Shown: positions 19,616 through 27,705 of the stretch, one piece after another | Layout of the letters: each line of letters starts with the position of its first letter | How positions within the stretch are numbered: position 1 is the stretch's first letter | Origin: Streptomyces sp. Tue6028 | GTDB lineage: Bacteria; Actinomycetota; Actinomycetes; Streptomycetales; Streptomycetaceae | NCBI RefSeq assembly: GCF_002300165.1 | Contig: NZ_MLCE01000023.1 | Location: 310,001-374,000, forward strand | Length of the DNA: 64,000 bases | Direction of reading: 5' to 3' | Notes under the pieces: model-generated | Told to the model about the DNA's origin: nothing | The model's input: the letters and a program-made list of their open reading frames with translations, nothing else | Database searches by the model: none | Translations under genes and position numbers: made by a program

Positions 19616-21183
19616 CCGGCGGTGCCTTCCGTGCCGTTCCCGTTCCTGTCGCGGGGATCGTCGGCGAGCAGCTCCGACGCGTCCTGGGGCAGGCGCAGCG
19701 TGAACACCGCTCCTCCCTCGGGGGAGTTCGCCGCGGTGATCTCGCCGCCGTGGATGTGCGCGTTCTCCAGGGCGATGGACAGTCCGAGACCGCTGCCCTC
19801 GGAGCGCGGGCGCGACGCGCTCGCCTTGTAGAAGCGGTCGAAGACGTGCGGCAGGACGTCCTCGGGGATGCCGGGACCGTGGTCCCGCACCTCGATGACC
19901 AGTTCCTCGCCCTCCAGCCGCACGGCCACCCGCACCGGCGAGCCACCGTGCTTGAGGGCGTTGCCGATCAGGTTCGCCAGGATGACGTCGAGGCGGCGCG
20001 GGTCGAGGCGCGCCATGATGCCGCGCTCCGCGTCCAGGTCCACCGCGTCCAGCCAGGCGCGCGCGTCGATGCACGCCGTGATCTGGTCGGCGATGTCCAC
20101 GTAGTCGAGGACGAGGCGCGCGGTGCCCGCGTCGAAACGGGTGACCTCCATCAGGTTCTCGACGAGGTCGCCGAGTCTGCGGGTCTCGCTGACGACGAGG
20201 CGCACGGCCGGCTCGATCATCGGGTCGACGCTGCCGGTCTCCGCGTCGAGCTCCTCCTCCAGGACCTCGGTGACGGCCGTGATCGCCGTCAGCGGCGTCC
20301 GCAGTTCGTGCGACATGTCCGCCACGAAGCGGCGCGAGGCCTCGTCCCGGGCGCTCATGTCCGCGACCCGTTTCTCCAGTGCTTCCGCCGTACGGTTGAA
20401 CGTCCTCGACAGGTCGGCGAGTTCGTCGGTGCCGGAGACCCGCAGCCGGGTGTCGAGCTTGCCCTCGCCGAGGCGGCGGGCCGCGATGCCCAGACGGTGC
20501 ACGGGCTTGAGGACCGTGGTCGCGGCGGCCTGGGCGAGCAGCGCGGAGCCGATCAGCGCGAGTCCGGTGGCGATGCCCAGGGACCACGCGAGCGAGTTGA
20601 GGTCCTTCGCCTCGGGTTCGAGGGACTTGAGCATGTAGCCGGTGGTGGTGCCGCCGATCACCTTGGCGCCGCCCACGAGGTACGGCTTGTCGTTGTCGGT
20701 GATGCGCTGCCAGTACAGGTGGTACTGGGACTCGTTGTTCGAGTTCAGCGGCTGCTTCCTGTTCACCGCCTTCTGCAGGGACTCGGGCACGTCCTCCAGC
20801 GTGAAGGTGTCCAGCGCGGAGTTGCCGACGACGGTCTTGCCGGCGCTGTCCTCGGCGACCAGGAGCACGCTGAAGCGCTGGCTGCTGTTGGCCATCTGCC
20901 CGGCCGTGCGCTGGAGTTCGTCCTGCCCGGGGTGCACCGGCAGCATGCTCGCGTGGTTGCGCATCTCCTGCTGGAAGTCGCGCAGCACCGCGTCCTGCGT
21001 ACGCGTCAGCACGGCCTCGCGGTTGAGCCAGTACGCGATGCCCGACGCCGACACGGCGGCCGTCAGCGCGACCAGCCCGAACACCACGACCAGCCGCAGC
21101 CGCAGGCTGGTGAAACGCAGGCCGGACAGCAGCGCCTTGCGCGCCGCGGCCCAGCCGCGGAGCTCGTCCTGCGGTTTGGTCAC
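19612..21183 (-). CDS. afsQ2: Sensor histidine kinase AfsQ2
   Basis: Membrane sensor of the AfsQ1/Q2 system that controls antibiotic production and nitrogen-related metabolism in S. coelicolor. 523 residues: TM1 about 29-52, an extracytoplasmic sensing domain about 53-190, TM2 about 198-222, HAMP, a HisKA domain with phospho-acceptor His292 in ADMSHELRTP, and a HATPase_c domain (N box LANLIGNALKHGG, G boxes GPGIPED and GSGLGLSIA). GTG 21183. Cotranscribed after afsQ1 (121-bp gap) and overlapping the downstream lipoprotein gene. Confidence 0.95.
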   Translation of the reverse strand: MTKPQDELRGWAAARKALLSGLRFTSLRLRLVVVFGLVALTAAVSASGIAYWLNREAVLTRTQDAVLRDFQQEMRNHASMLPVHPGQDELQRTAGQMANSSQRFSVLLVAEDSAGKTVVGNSALDTFTLEDVPESLQKAVNRKQPLNSNNESQYHLYWQRITDNDKPYLVGGAKVIGGTTTGYMLKSLEPEAKDLNSLAWSLGIATGLALIGSALLAQAAATTVLKPVHRLGIAARRLGEGKLDTRLRVSGTDELADLSRTFNRTAEALEKRVADMSARDEASRRFVADMSHELRTPLTAITAVTEVLEEELDAETGSVDPMIEPAVRLVVSETRRLGDLVENLMEVTRFDAGTARLVLDYVDIADQITACIDARAWLDAVDLDAERGIMARLDPRRLDVILANLIGNALKHGGSPVRVAVRLEGEELVIEVRDHGPGIPEDVLPHVFDRFYKASASRPRSEGSGLGLSIALENAHIHGGEITAANSPEGGAVFTLRLPQDASELLADDPRDRNGNGTEGTAG

Positions 21184-21304
21184 GGTGTCCGAACGCTCGC
21201 TTCCCCGCGCGTGCGGCGCACGGACGCGATCTGCGGTCCCGGTGCGCGGAGGGTTCGACGACGGCCCCCGTCGGGGCGCGGCCCGACGGCCGCTCTCGCG
21301 TCGC

Positions 21305-21991
21305 TCACGACGGCGAGTCCAGGCGATAGCCGACGCCCCGCACGGTGCGGATCAGGGTGGGGGAGGAGGGAACGTCCTCGACCTTGGCGCGCAGCCGCTG
21401 CACACACGCGTCGACGAGCCGCGAGTCGCCCAGGTAGTCGTGCTCCCACACCAGACGCAGCAACTGCTGTCGGGACAGCGCCTGACCGGGACGGCGGCTC
21501 AGCTCCAGCAGCAACCGCAGCTCGGTGGGCGTCAGTTGGAGGTCCTCGCCGTTCTTGGTGACCGTCATCGCGGCACGGTCGATGACCAGCGAGCCGAACG
21601 TGGCCGAGTCGTTGGCCTCACGCTCGCCGCGTCGCAGCACGGCACGGATACGGGCGTCGAGCACCCGGCCCTGCACGGGCTTGACGACATAGTCGTCGGC
21701 GCCGGACTCCAGGCCGACCACGACGTCGATGTCGTCGCTGCGCGCGGTCAGCAGGATGATCGGCAGCTGGTCGGTGCGCCGGATGCGCCGGCACACCTCG
21801 AATCCGTCGATGCCGGGCAGCATCACGTCCAGCACGATCAGATCCGGTCGCTGCTCGCGCAGCAGTTTCAGACCGTCCTCGCCGGTGGCAGCGGTGGCCA
21901 CACGGTGTCCCTGGCGCGTCAAAGAGAGCTCCAGGGCCGTACGGATGGCGTCGTCGTCCTCGATCAGCAACAGGGAAGGCACGAACGTCAT
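21305..21991 (-). CDS. afsQ1: Response regulator AfsQ1
   Basis: OmpR/PhoB-family response regulator, 228 residues from ATG 21991; the S. coelicolor protein, as I recall it, begins at the codon equivalent of GTG 21982 (225 residues). Receiver domain with acidic pocket EDDD, phospho-acceptor Asp55 (Asp52 in the shorter numbering) in LIVLDVMLPG, conserved Thr and Lys; then a winged-helix DNA-binding domain (LTPTELRLLLELSRRPGQAL, VDACVQRLRAKVE). Divergent from sigQ, whose promoter carries an AfsQ1-type box. Confidence 0.95.
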   Translation of the reverse strand: MTFVPSLLLIEDDDAIRTALELSLTRQGHRVATAATGEDGLKLLREQRPDLIVLDVMLPGIDGFEVCRRIRRTDQLPIILLTARSDDIDVVVGLESGADDYVVKPVQGRVLDARIRAVLRRGEREANDSATFGSLVIDRAAMTVTKNGEDLQLTPTELRLLLELSRRPGQALSRQQLLRLVWEHDYLGDSRLVDACVQRLRAKVEDVPSSPTLIRTVRGVGYRLDSPS

Positions 21992-22022
21992 TCTGGCCCA
22001 TGTCATGGCCGGGTATCGACCG

Positions 22023-22036
22023 TTGGAGCGCTCCCA
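22023..22036 (-). promoter_or_regulatory. CebR-like LacI-family box in the afsQ1 leader region
   Basis: TTGGAGCGCTCCCA matches the published CebR operator TGGGAGCGCTCCCA at 13 of 14 bases and is 31 bp upstream of the afsQ1 start. CebR is the cello-oligosaccharide-responsive LacI-family repressor of streptomycetes. Binding here is a prediction from sequence only. Confidence 0.4.
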
Positions 22037-22155
22037 TCCATCTCCCGCACAGAAGGAGGGCCCTCCCGCGTGGCGGGGAGGACCCGAGTGGTCATCTGCG
22101 TAGTCGTACCGCTCTTCTCTGTGATCGGCCTGTGGCGCGCCCACGGACGGGCCCT

Positions 22156-22171
22156 GTGACAGGTCTGTGAC
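22156..22171 (+). promoter_or_regulatory. AfsQ1 box of the sigQ promoter
   Basis: GTGAC (22156-22160), 6 nt, GTGAC (22167-22171) fits the published AfsQ1 consensus GTnAC-n6-GTnAC exactly. It lies about 106 bp before sigQ. The remainder of the 286-bp afsQ1-sigQ spacer also holds a short palindrome GGAGGGCCCTCC (22055-22066). Confidence 0.65.
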
Positions 22172-22277
22172 AGTCGGCGGACACGGCCATGAAGTGCCCC
22201 GGGCAAGCTTTTCGACACGAGCAAGGCAGTACGGCGAACGAACCGAAGAACCGGGACTCCACGACGGGGGGCGCGAG

Positions 22278-23069
22278 ATGAATACGCTGCACAGCACCAG
22301 CACTAGCGCAGTTGTCACGCGTCTGCACGACGTCACCCGGGTCACGGAGAAGTCCGGTGCCGTGAGCGGGCGGGGGTGCGCTCGCGGCACCGGGCGTCAG
22401 CACACCGCCTACATGACGGTGGTTGACGCGTTCACGGGGGAGAGCCCCGCGGCATCCGCCGCGGGCGCTGCCGGGGGGAAGGCTCACGGGGGAGCCGCGT
22501 ACGGGGAGGGCACGGGGGAACGCCGCCAGACGGCGGAGACGGCGAATGCGGAAGCGGCGTTCACCGCCTACGTCCAGGAGCGTCGTGCCTCCCTGTACGC
22601 AACCGCCTATCACCTCACCGGTGACCGGTTCGAGGCCGAGGACCTGCTGCAGAGCGCGCTGTTCTCGACGTACAAGGCCTGGGACCGGATCAGCGACAAG
22701 GCCGCGGTCGGGGGCTACCTCCGCCGCACCATGACGAACCTGCACATCAGCGCGTGGCGCCGCCGCAAGCTGAACGAGTACCCGACCGAGGAACTGCCGG
22801 AGACGGCCGGTGACACGGACGCGATGCGTGGCACCGAGCTGCGCGCCGTGCTGTGGCAGGCGCTCGCCCGGCTGCCGGAACTCCAGCGGACGATGCTGGT
22901 CCTCCGCTACTACGAGGGCCGCACCGATCCGGAGATCGCGGACATCCTCGACATCAGTGTCGGCACGGTGAAGTCGAGCATCTGGCGGTCCCTCCGCCGG
23001 CTGCGCGAGGACGAGGTCCTCAGCTTCGGCCGTGACGAGGAGGAGTCCTTCGGGGAGCTCGTCGCCTGA
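22278..23069 (+). CDS. sigQ: RNA polymerase ECF sigma factor SigQ
   Basis: 263-residue ECF sigma factor divergent from afsQ1/Q2, matching the known sigQ locus. A poorly conserved Gly/Ala-rich N-terminal extension of about 95 residues precedes region 2 (FTAYVQERRASLYATAYHLT, FEAEDLLQSALFSTYKAW) and region 4 (LPELQRTMLVLRYYEGRTDP, ISVGTVKSSIWRSLRRLRE). ATG 22278 follows a G-rich sequence GGGGGGCGCGAG. In S. coelicolor sigQ is activated by AfsQ1 and antagonises antibiotic production. The extension is encoded by repeated ACGGGGGA-like G-rich DNA. Confidence 0.92.
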   Translation: MNTLHSTSTSAVVTRLHDVTRVTEKSGAVSGRGCARGTGRQHTAYMTVVDAFTGESPAASAAGAAGGKAHGGAAYGEGTGERRQTAETANAEAAFTAYVQERRASLYATAYHLTGDRFEAEDLLQSALFSTYKAWDRISDKAAVGGYLRRTMTNLHISAWRRRKLNEYPTEELPETAGDTDAMRGTELRAVLWQALARLPELQRTMLVLRYYEGRTDPEIADILDISVGTVKSSIWRSLRRLREDEVLSFGRDEEESFGELVA

Positions 23070-23075
23070 AGGTCT

Positions 23076-23157
23076 GGGGGGAACGCAAGGGGAAACAGGC
23101 AGCACTCGGGGGAGTGGTGCCGGGGGGAACCAACGGGGTCACGGGGGACCACGGGGG
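23076..23157 (+). other. Seven consecutive G-runs after sigQ
   Basis: Runs of 4-6 guanines at 23076, 23089, 23108, 23122, 23135, 23143 and 23153 on the coding strand, separated by 5-15 nt. This is a strong potential G-quadruplex region in the sigQ 3' untranslated part, directly before the terminator. Confidence 0.6.
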
Positions 23158-23167
23158 AAACGAGAGA

Positions 23168-23204
23168 AGGTCCAGGCGGACGGGGGGTTCGCCTGGACCT
23201 CTTT
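23168..23204 (+). terminator. Terminator of sigQ
   Basis: 11-bp stem AGGTCCAGGCG / CGCCTGGACCT with a G-rich loop, followed by CTTTT. It lies between convergent genes. Confidence 0.85.
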
Positions 23205-23225
23205 TCGTGTGCCGCGCGTTGCGGG

Positions 23226-24248
23226 CTACCCCGTCTTCTTCTTCTCGTCCGCGAGGACCGAGCGCGACCGCTCGACCATGCGCCGCTTGCGTTCCGCGAC
23301 CGCGGCCAGCGCCTTCTTGTGCTGCCCGACCAGCCGCTTCTGGTGCCCTGACTCGATGTCGTGACGCGTCACCACATAGTCGGTGGCGCTCTTGCAGCGC
23401 ACGTCGGCCTCCGCCGTCCTGATCTCCTCGGCGGAGGGAGCGGGGAAGCCCGGGTGCGGTCCGTCCGGGCTCGTCCGCCGGCTGCGCCAGGTGGTGTCGT
23501 CGACCGCGGAGAGCGGGTCGGGATAGCGCAGTCCGGACTTGCCCATGCAGGCGCTCCACCGCTTGTCGAGGGCGCGGACCGCGGCGTCCTCGCGGGTGGT
23601 GGCGGAGGCTTCGAGGAACAGGTTCTGAACGACCATCAGGTCGTCGGCGGCCCGGTCGGCCAGGGCGGCGCGCTGGGCCGCGCCGTGGCAGCCGCCCTCG
23701 GGCACTCCGTCCGGTACCGGGGCCGCGGCCGTTCCGCTCCCCTTGTCGGCCCGCTGTGCGGTACCGGTGTAGACGGCCTTCGCGGCGGGCGTGATCGTCC
23801 GCTCCTGTGCCGCGCCCCGCCGCTGCGCCGCCACGGCCTGCCGCTTGGTGACGCCGTCGGGCAGCGGCGGCTTGTAGCCGTAGACGCGGACCGACTCCAG
23901 GTCCGTGGGCCCGTACTTGCGTGCGTTGGGCGGCAGTTCACCGGCGGGCGCCTGGTAGGCGGGCCAGCTCACGCCGTACTTCCTCATGCAGGAGCGGGCC
24001 AGGACGGAGACGGCGCGGTTGACGGCATCGGTCTCCCGCGCGTCCGGGAGATAGGCGTCCAGGGGGTACGCCTTCGGAGCGTGGGCGAAGGAGGTGGCGA
24101 CCGCGGGCGCGGTGTCCTCGCCGTCGCGCCCGTCGTGCCCGCCCCGGGCCTGCTCGCCCGAGGAGCAGGCGGTGGCGAGGAGCGCGACGGCGGCCGTCAC
24201 GGTGATTGTCGCCCGAGAACGGGTCGCCGGTCTCGTCCAGTTGAGCAT
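23226..24248 (-). CDS. Hypothetical lipoprotein
   Basis: 340-residue exported lipoprotein: signal peptide with lipobox LLATAC and acidic linker, followed by a charged domain with several Cys residues (SCMRKYGVSW, GGCHGAAQRAA, WSACMGKSGLRYPDP, DVRCKSATDYV) that could form disulfides. The pattern resembles a Streptomyces-restricted family with a repeated C-M-x-x-x-G motif. The C-terminal third is a basic helical or coiled-coil segment. ATG 24248. Function unknown. Convergent with sigQ. Confidence 0.78.
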   Translation of the reverse strand: MLNWTRPATRSRATITVTAAVALLATACSSGEQARGGHDGRDGEDTAPAVATSFAHAPKAYPLDAYLPDARETDAVNRAVSVLARSCMRKYGVSWPAYQAPAGELPPNARKYGPTDLESVRVYGYKPPLPDGVTKRQAVAAQRRGAAQERTITPAAKAVYTGTAQRADKGSGTAAAPVPDGVPEGGCHGAAQRAALADRAADDLMVVQNLFLEASATTREDAAVRALDKRWSACMGKSGLRYPDPLSAVDDTTWRSRRTSPDGPHPGFPAPSAEEIRTAEADVRCKSATDYVVTRHDIESGHQKRLVGQHKKALAAVAERKRRMVERSRSVLADEKKKTG

Positions 24249-24350
24249 GTTTCAGATGATCACTCGTGCTGCGGGCCGTCAAGTGCCGTCAGGCGAATGA
24301 CAGTTCGAGTAACCGGTTTCTGGTCATGGTCGACGATCTTTCGGCCATTC

Positions 24351-24368
24351 ACCGGAACGCGTTCCGGT
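24351..24368 (+). promoter_or_regulatory. 18-bp perfect palindrome, candidate operator
   Basis: ACCGGAACGCGTTCCGGT is fully self-complementary and lies 97 bp before the I36-family gene, in a 216-bp spacer between divergent genes. The central AACGCGTT resembles LacI-family operators; the cognate regulator is unknown. Confidence 0.5.
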
Positions 24369-24464
24369 ACGGCGCCGGTCGGTGTGCCAGGGTCACGAGC
24401 GCAGTACGGCGCTCTCCGCCCGCACGGGCGGTGGGCCCCACAGCGCCGGAAAGAAGGGTACGGA

Positions 24465-24872
24465 ATGAGAAGCGCACGCGTTCTCGCGGCCGCATCGGCG
24501 ATGTCCGTCGCCGCGATCCTCGCCGCGACGACCCCCGCGCAGGCGGCCGGCAACGACGGCACCTGCAACACGGACGAAGCCTGCATCTACCGCCTCGCGG
24601 ACTACTCGGGCGGCATCTACGACACGCTGTCCAGCAAGAAGAGCTACAGCGGTCTCGTCTTCCACGGAACGTCGACCACCATCGACAACAAGGCGAGCGC
24701 GGCCAAGAACAGGGACCCCGACAACAACCTGTGGTTCTACCAGCTGGACAACTGGGCGGGCGACAGGTGGGGCGTGCCGGCCGGCGCCTCCACGAACTTC
24801 ACCGGCTCGGACGACAACAAGTGGTCCTCACACTGCTGGTCCGGCGCCACCGCGGGCTGCCCGGGCGGCTGA
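24465..24872 (+). CDS. Secreted peptidase-inhibitor family I36 protein
   Basis: 135-residue secreted protein with a clear signal peptide (cleavage after AQA, about residue 27) and a mature beta/gamma-crystallin-like SMPI/I36 fold: CNTDEACIYRLADYSGGIYD, then NLWFYQLDNWAGDRWGVPAG, with four Cys probably forming two disulfides. I36 includes the Streptomyces metalloproteinase inhibitor SMPI, but many relatives have no tested activity. ATG 24465 has AAGAAGGG 6-7 nt upstream. It may be controlled through the palindrome upstream. Confidence 0.8.
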   Translation: MRSARVLAAASAMSVAAILAATTPAQAAGNDGTCNTDEACIYRLADYSGGIYDTLSSKKSYSGLVFHGTSTTIDNKASAAKNRDPDNNLWFYQLDNWAGDRWGVPAGASTNFTGSDDNKWSSHCWSGATAGCPGG

Positions 24873-24902
24873 CCCGGCCCCGCGCCACCGGGCGCCGGGC
24901 CG

Positions 24903-25541
24903 CTATGCCGCCGTCGGGCGCGCGGTCACCCGGCGTCCGGCGGCAGCGGCGGTCAGCCGGCCCAGCGCCTCGGCCTTGTCACAGGGGTGCGCGCCCAGAG
25001 CCGCCTGGCGCGCCACGATCGAGCGCTCGGCGCGCATCAGCCGCCAGCCGCGGCGCAGCAGGAACGGTACCGACTTGCGGCCCTCGCGCAGATCGCGCAG
25101 GAACCGGCGGCGGAACGTGGTGACCGGGCCGCGCGACAGGCACAGCGCGTCCGCCAGCAGGCCCAGCTCCCGGCAGCGCTCCACGATCTCCGCGGCGAAG
25201 ACCCCCTCCGCGATGAACAGCGGCGTCCGCTCGAAGCGCAGTGTCTCGCTGCCGGTACGGGCGCTCAGCGAGATGTCGTACACGGGGATCGTCGTCCCGC
25301 CCGTACGGCACAGCTGCTCGATCGCGGCGACCGCGGCGTCCGCGTCCCAGGACAGCGGATGGTCCCAGTCGATGTCCTGGCTGTCCTCGACCAGCGGCAG
25401 CGTCGGGTCGGTGCCTTCCTTGTAGAAGTCGTCGAGGCGGAGGACGGGGAGCCCGGAGTCCGCTGCGAGAAGGGACTTCCCGGAGCCGGAGGGGCCGCAG
25501 AGCAGCACCACACGGGTGGGTATCGGGGGCTGGGTACCCAA
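24903..25541 (-). CDS. udk: Uridine kinase
   Basis: P-loop kinase that phosphorylates uridine or cytidine with ATP or GTP. Walker A GPSGSGKS near residues 14-21, substrate motif LRLDDFYKEG, then DWDHPLSWD and a lid-like FRRRFLRDLREGRKS. TTG 25541 with AGAAGG 9 nt upstream gives 212 residues; ATG 25601 is rejected because it overlaps a candidate -10 box GATAAT (25605-25600), which would serve this gene. Context: salvage counterpart to the nucleoside catabolic genes, but without their operator. A longer in-frame reading continues upstream into an ATP-grasp remnant. Confidence 0.88.
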   Translation of the reverse strand: MGTQPPIPTRVVLLCGPSGSGKSLLAADSGLPVLRLDDFYKEGTDPTLPLVEDSQDIDWDHPLSWDADAAVAAIEQLCRTGGTTIPVYDISLSARTGSETLRFERTPLFIAEGVFAAEIVERCRELGLLADALCLSRGPVTTFRRRFLRDLREGRKSVPFLLRRGWRLMRAERSIVARQAALGAHPCDKAEALGRLTAAAAGRRVTARPTAA

Positions 25542-25638
25542 TGTTCTGGACCTTCTGTGAATCGGCCTGGCTTCGCCACGCGTCGGACGCCTCCAGGACA
25601 TTATCCCCTTCCCGGGGCCCGCCCCGGCCCCGCCGGAA

Positions 25639-26020
25639 TCAGCCCGTGACGGGCTCCGTGGCCGGTTCCGGCTCCTGGCCCGCCACGGGCTCGTCCCCTG
25701 TTCGGACACCGGCTCCGTCACGAAGCGCACCGACGCGTCCAGCTTCCGCGCCAGGGCCTGCGCCTCCTCCGGGGTGTCGGCGCCGACCGCGATCAGGGCC
25801 ACCCGGTTGCCGACCGAGCGGTGCGGCTCGATGACGTCGCCCGGGGCGACGGCCGGCTCGGCATGGATCACCGCGGGGTGCGCGACCACCTCGTCCCAGC
25901 CCTCCACCGGATTCAGCCGCCCGGACGGCGGGGTCAGGAAGCGGATCGCCGAGCCGCGCACCGGCTCGAGGGCACTCCGGTCGATCGGGCGTTCCAGGAC
26001 GTCGTCGGCTCCTTCCGAAG
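25639..26020 (-). pseudogene. C-terminal remnant of an ATP-grasp enzyme
   Basis: Minus-strand translation shows the end of an ATP-grasp (biotin-carboxylase-like) protein: GSAIRFLTPPSGRLNPVEGW, IEPHRSVGNRVALIAVGADT and EEAQALARKLDASVRF. There is no ATP-binding N-terminal part, and a stop lies shortly upstream of the recognisable part. A frame change near 25710 is suggested because a plausible C-terminus (DEPVAGQEPEPATEPVTG, stop at 25639) lies in another frame. Without a start or core domain it is a pseudogene fragment. Confidence 0.5.
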
Positions 26021-26172
26021 GGCTGAGCCACCCCGGACGGGTGCACTACGTCTACATCGGCGCCGACCGCAGCAGTTTCCACAGCGGCTTCACCATGGCC
26101 GACCAGGACCGGATCGAGATCGACTTCACCACGCACGGGGTACGGCTGACGCACAGGGTGGACTGGCGCTGA
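26020..26172 (+). pseudogene. C-terminal remnant of an unidentified gene
   Basis: The plus-strand frame ending at 26172 gives a protein-like tail (HPGRVHYVYIGADRSSFHSG, then IEIDFTTHGVRLTHRVDWR) with no start codon or ribosome site. It begins where the minus-strand ATP-grasp remnant ends, so both fragments appear to have lost their N-termini in one deletion. Family not recognised. Confidence 0.4.
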
Positions 26173-26286
26173 TATGCCCTATGACCCGCAGGGGCGAATC
26201 CGCCGCCGGGACGGCCCGGAACGCACACGGGTCAACTACTGTGCGTGTCGTTCACGTTGCTCTCCGCTCTTCGAAGAGGAAATCTG

Positions 26287-26697
26287 ATGGCGCGACACGC
26301 AGCCCGGCAGACCACCATGGCCCGCACCACCGCGCGCATCGCCGCCGCGGTCGGGGTGGTCGCTGCCGGCGCGGCCGCGGCCACCCCGGCCTTCGCGGAC
26401 ACGGCCCCCGCCGTGGACGTCATGCGCACCCGGCCCACCTCCATGGGCAATCTCGACCCGCAGGCGGGCGTCGAGGCCCTGACCGGCACCGTGGGACATG
26501 TGACCGGCCCTGTGGAGGGACTGAAGCCCAACCCGCTGGCCGGCACCGGAGTGGACCCGCTCGACAACGGGGTGGGCACACAGCTCGCCGACTTCAAGCC
26601 GCTGTCGTCGCAGGCGCTGACCAGGCCGCTCGCACAGGCGCCGTCGGTGGGCAGCATCCCGGTCCTCGGCCAGGCGACGGGCCTGCTGCACGGCTGA
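26287..26697 (+). CDS. Small secreted protein
   Basis: 136-residue exported protein. Basic N-terminus (MARHAARQTTMARTTAR), Ala-rich signal segment, cleavage expected after AFA (about residue 38). The mature chain of about 98 residues is Pro/Gly/Leu-rich (EGLKPNPLAGTGVDPLDNG, QAPSVGSIPVLGQATGLLHG) without recognised domain. Strong GAGGAAA ribosome site 6 nt before ATG 26287. Similar in size and composition to the secreted protein at 17458; function unknown. Confidence 0.75.
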   Translation: MARHAARQTTMARTTARIAAAVGVVAAGAAAATPAFADTAPAVDVMRTRPTSMGNLDPQAGVEALTGTVGHVTGPVEGLKPNPLAGTGVDPLDNGVGTQLADFKPLSSQALTRPLAQAPSVGSIPVLGQATGLLHG

Positions 26698-26704
26698 CGC
26701 CGGA

Positions 26705-26758
26705 CACGAGAGAGCCGCGCTCCCCCCGGACGGAGGGGAAGCGCGGCTCTCTGTCGTG
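26705..26758 (+). terminator. Bidirectional terminator
   Basis: Long hairpin: CACGAGAGAGCCGCGC pairs with GCGCGGCTCTCTGTCGTG (one bulge), between convergent genes. Confidence 0.85.
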
Positions 26759-26820
26759 CGGGACCCCGGGGACACGGATCGGGGTCCCGGGTCCTCGGTG
26801 CGAGGCGCGGGACGAAGGGC

Positions 26821-27705
26821 TCAGTAGGACGAGCCGGACGCGCCCAGCGCGCCGGTCGGGTGCCAGACGGTCTTCGTCTCCAGGAACGCCGTGAGGCGCT
26901 CGATGCCGGGCGTCGCAAAGTAATCCACAGCCTGTGGACGGACGACCCGCTTGAGATTGTCCGCGGCGGCGATCTCCAGCTCCTTGGCCAGCACCTCGTC
27001 GGCGCCCGCGAGGTCGATCGCGTTGACGTCCTGGTGCGCGGCCAGCGGCGCCGCGATCTCCGCGGTCCGGCCCGACAGCACGTTGACGACGCCGCCGGGG
27101 ACGTCGGAGGTCGCCAGCACCTCGCCCAGCGACAGCGCCGGGAGCGGGGACTTCTCGCTGGTGACCACGACGGCCGTGTTGCCGGTCGCGATCACCGGGG
27201 CGAGCACCGAGACCAGGCCCAGGAAGGACGACTCCTGCGGGGCCAGCACGGCCACGACACCCGTCGGCTCGGGCGTGGACAGGTTGAAGTACGGGCCCGC
27301 GACCGGGTTGCCGCCGCCCACGACCTGGGCGATCTTGTCCGTCCAGCCCGCGTACCAGATCCACCGGTCGATCGTCGCGTCCACGACGGCCGCGGCCTTC
27401 GACTTCGACAGCCCCTCGGCGTCCGCGACCTCCCGCGCGAACTGCTCCTTGCGGCCCTCCAGCATCTCCGCGACGCGGTAGAGGACCTGGCCGCGGTTGT
27501 ACGCCGTCGCCCCGGACCAGCCGCCGAACGCCTTGCGCGCGGCGACGACCGCGTCACGGGCGTCCTTGCGGCTCGACTGCGGCGCGTTCGCCAGCCACTT
27601 GCCCTTGGAGTCGGTCACCTCGAACACCCGGCCGCTCTCGGAACGCGGGAACTTCCCGCCCACGTACAGCTTGTAGGTCTTGAAGACGCTCAAACGGTCA
27701 GACAT
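26821..27705 (-). CDS. Truncated, catalytically incomplete aldehyde dehydrogenase (ALDH16 C-terminal-like)
   Basis: 294-residue ALDH-fold protein against about 480 for active enzymes. N-terminal part aligns with the NAD-binding domain (YKLYVGGKFPRSESGRVFEV, WIWYAGWTDKIAQVVGGGNP). The PWNFP motif is replaced by APQESSF, the ELGGK glutamate motif by DLAGAD, and no GQxC cysteine segment exists, so it cannot catalyse the standard reaction. The start overlaps the stop of the full-length ALDH by 8 nt. The pair matches the two halves of ALDH16-type double-domain enzymes, whose second domain also lacks catalytic residues. Likely a structural partner. Confidence 0.85.
   Translation of the reverse strand: MSDRLSVFKTYKLYVGGKFPRSESGRVFEVTDSKGKWLANAPQSSRKDARDAVVAARKAFGGWSGATAYNRGQVLYRVAEMLEGRKEQFAREVADAEGLSKSKAAAVVDATIDRWIWYAGWTDKIAQVVGGGNPVAGPYFNLSTPEPTGVVAVLAPQESSFLGLVSVLAPVIATGNTAVVVTSEKSPLPALSLGEVLATSDVPGGVVNVLSGRTAEIAAPLAAHQDVNAIDLAGADEVLAKELEIAAADNLKRVVRPQAVDYFATPGIERLTAFLETKTVWHPTGALGASGSSY

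Noticed and set aside
25541..25961. N-terminal fusion of uridine kinase to an ATP-grasp domain
   Set aside because: The open frame is continuous, but the joining segment is low-complexity, the ATP-grasp part lacks its core, and a -10 box plus ribosome site lie just before TTG 25541.
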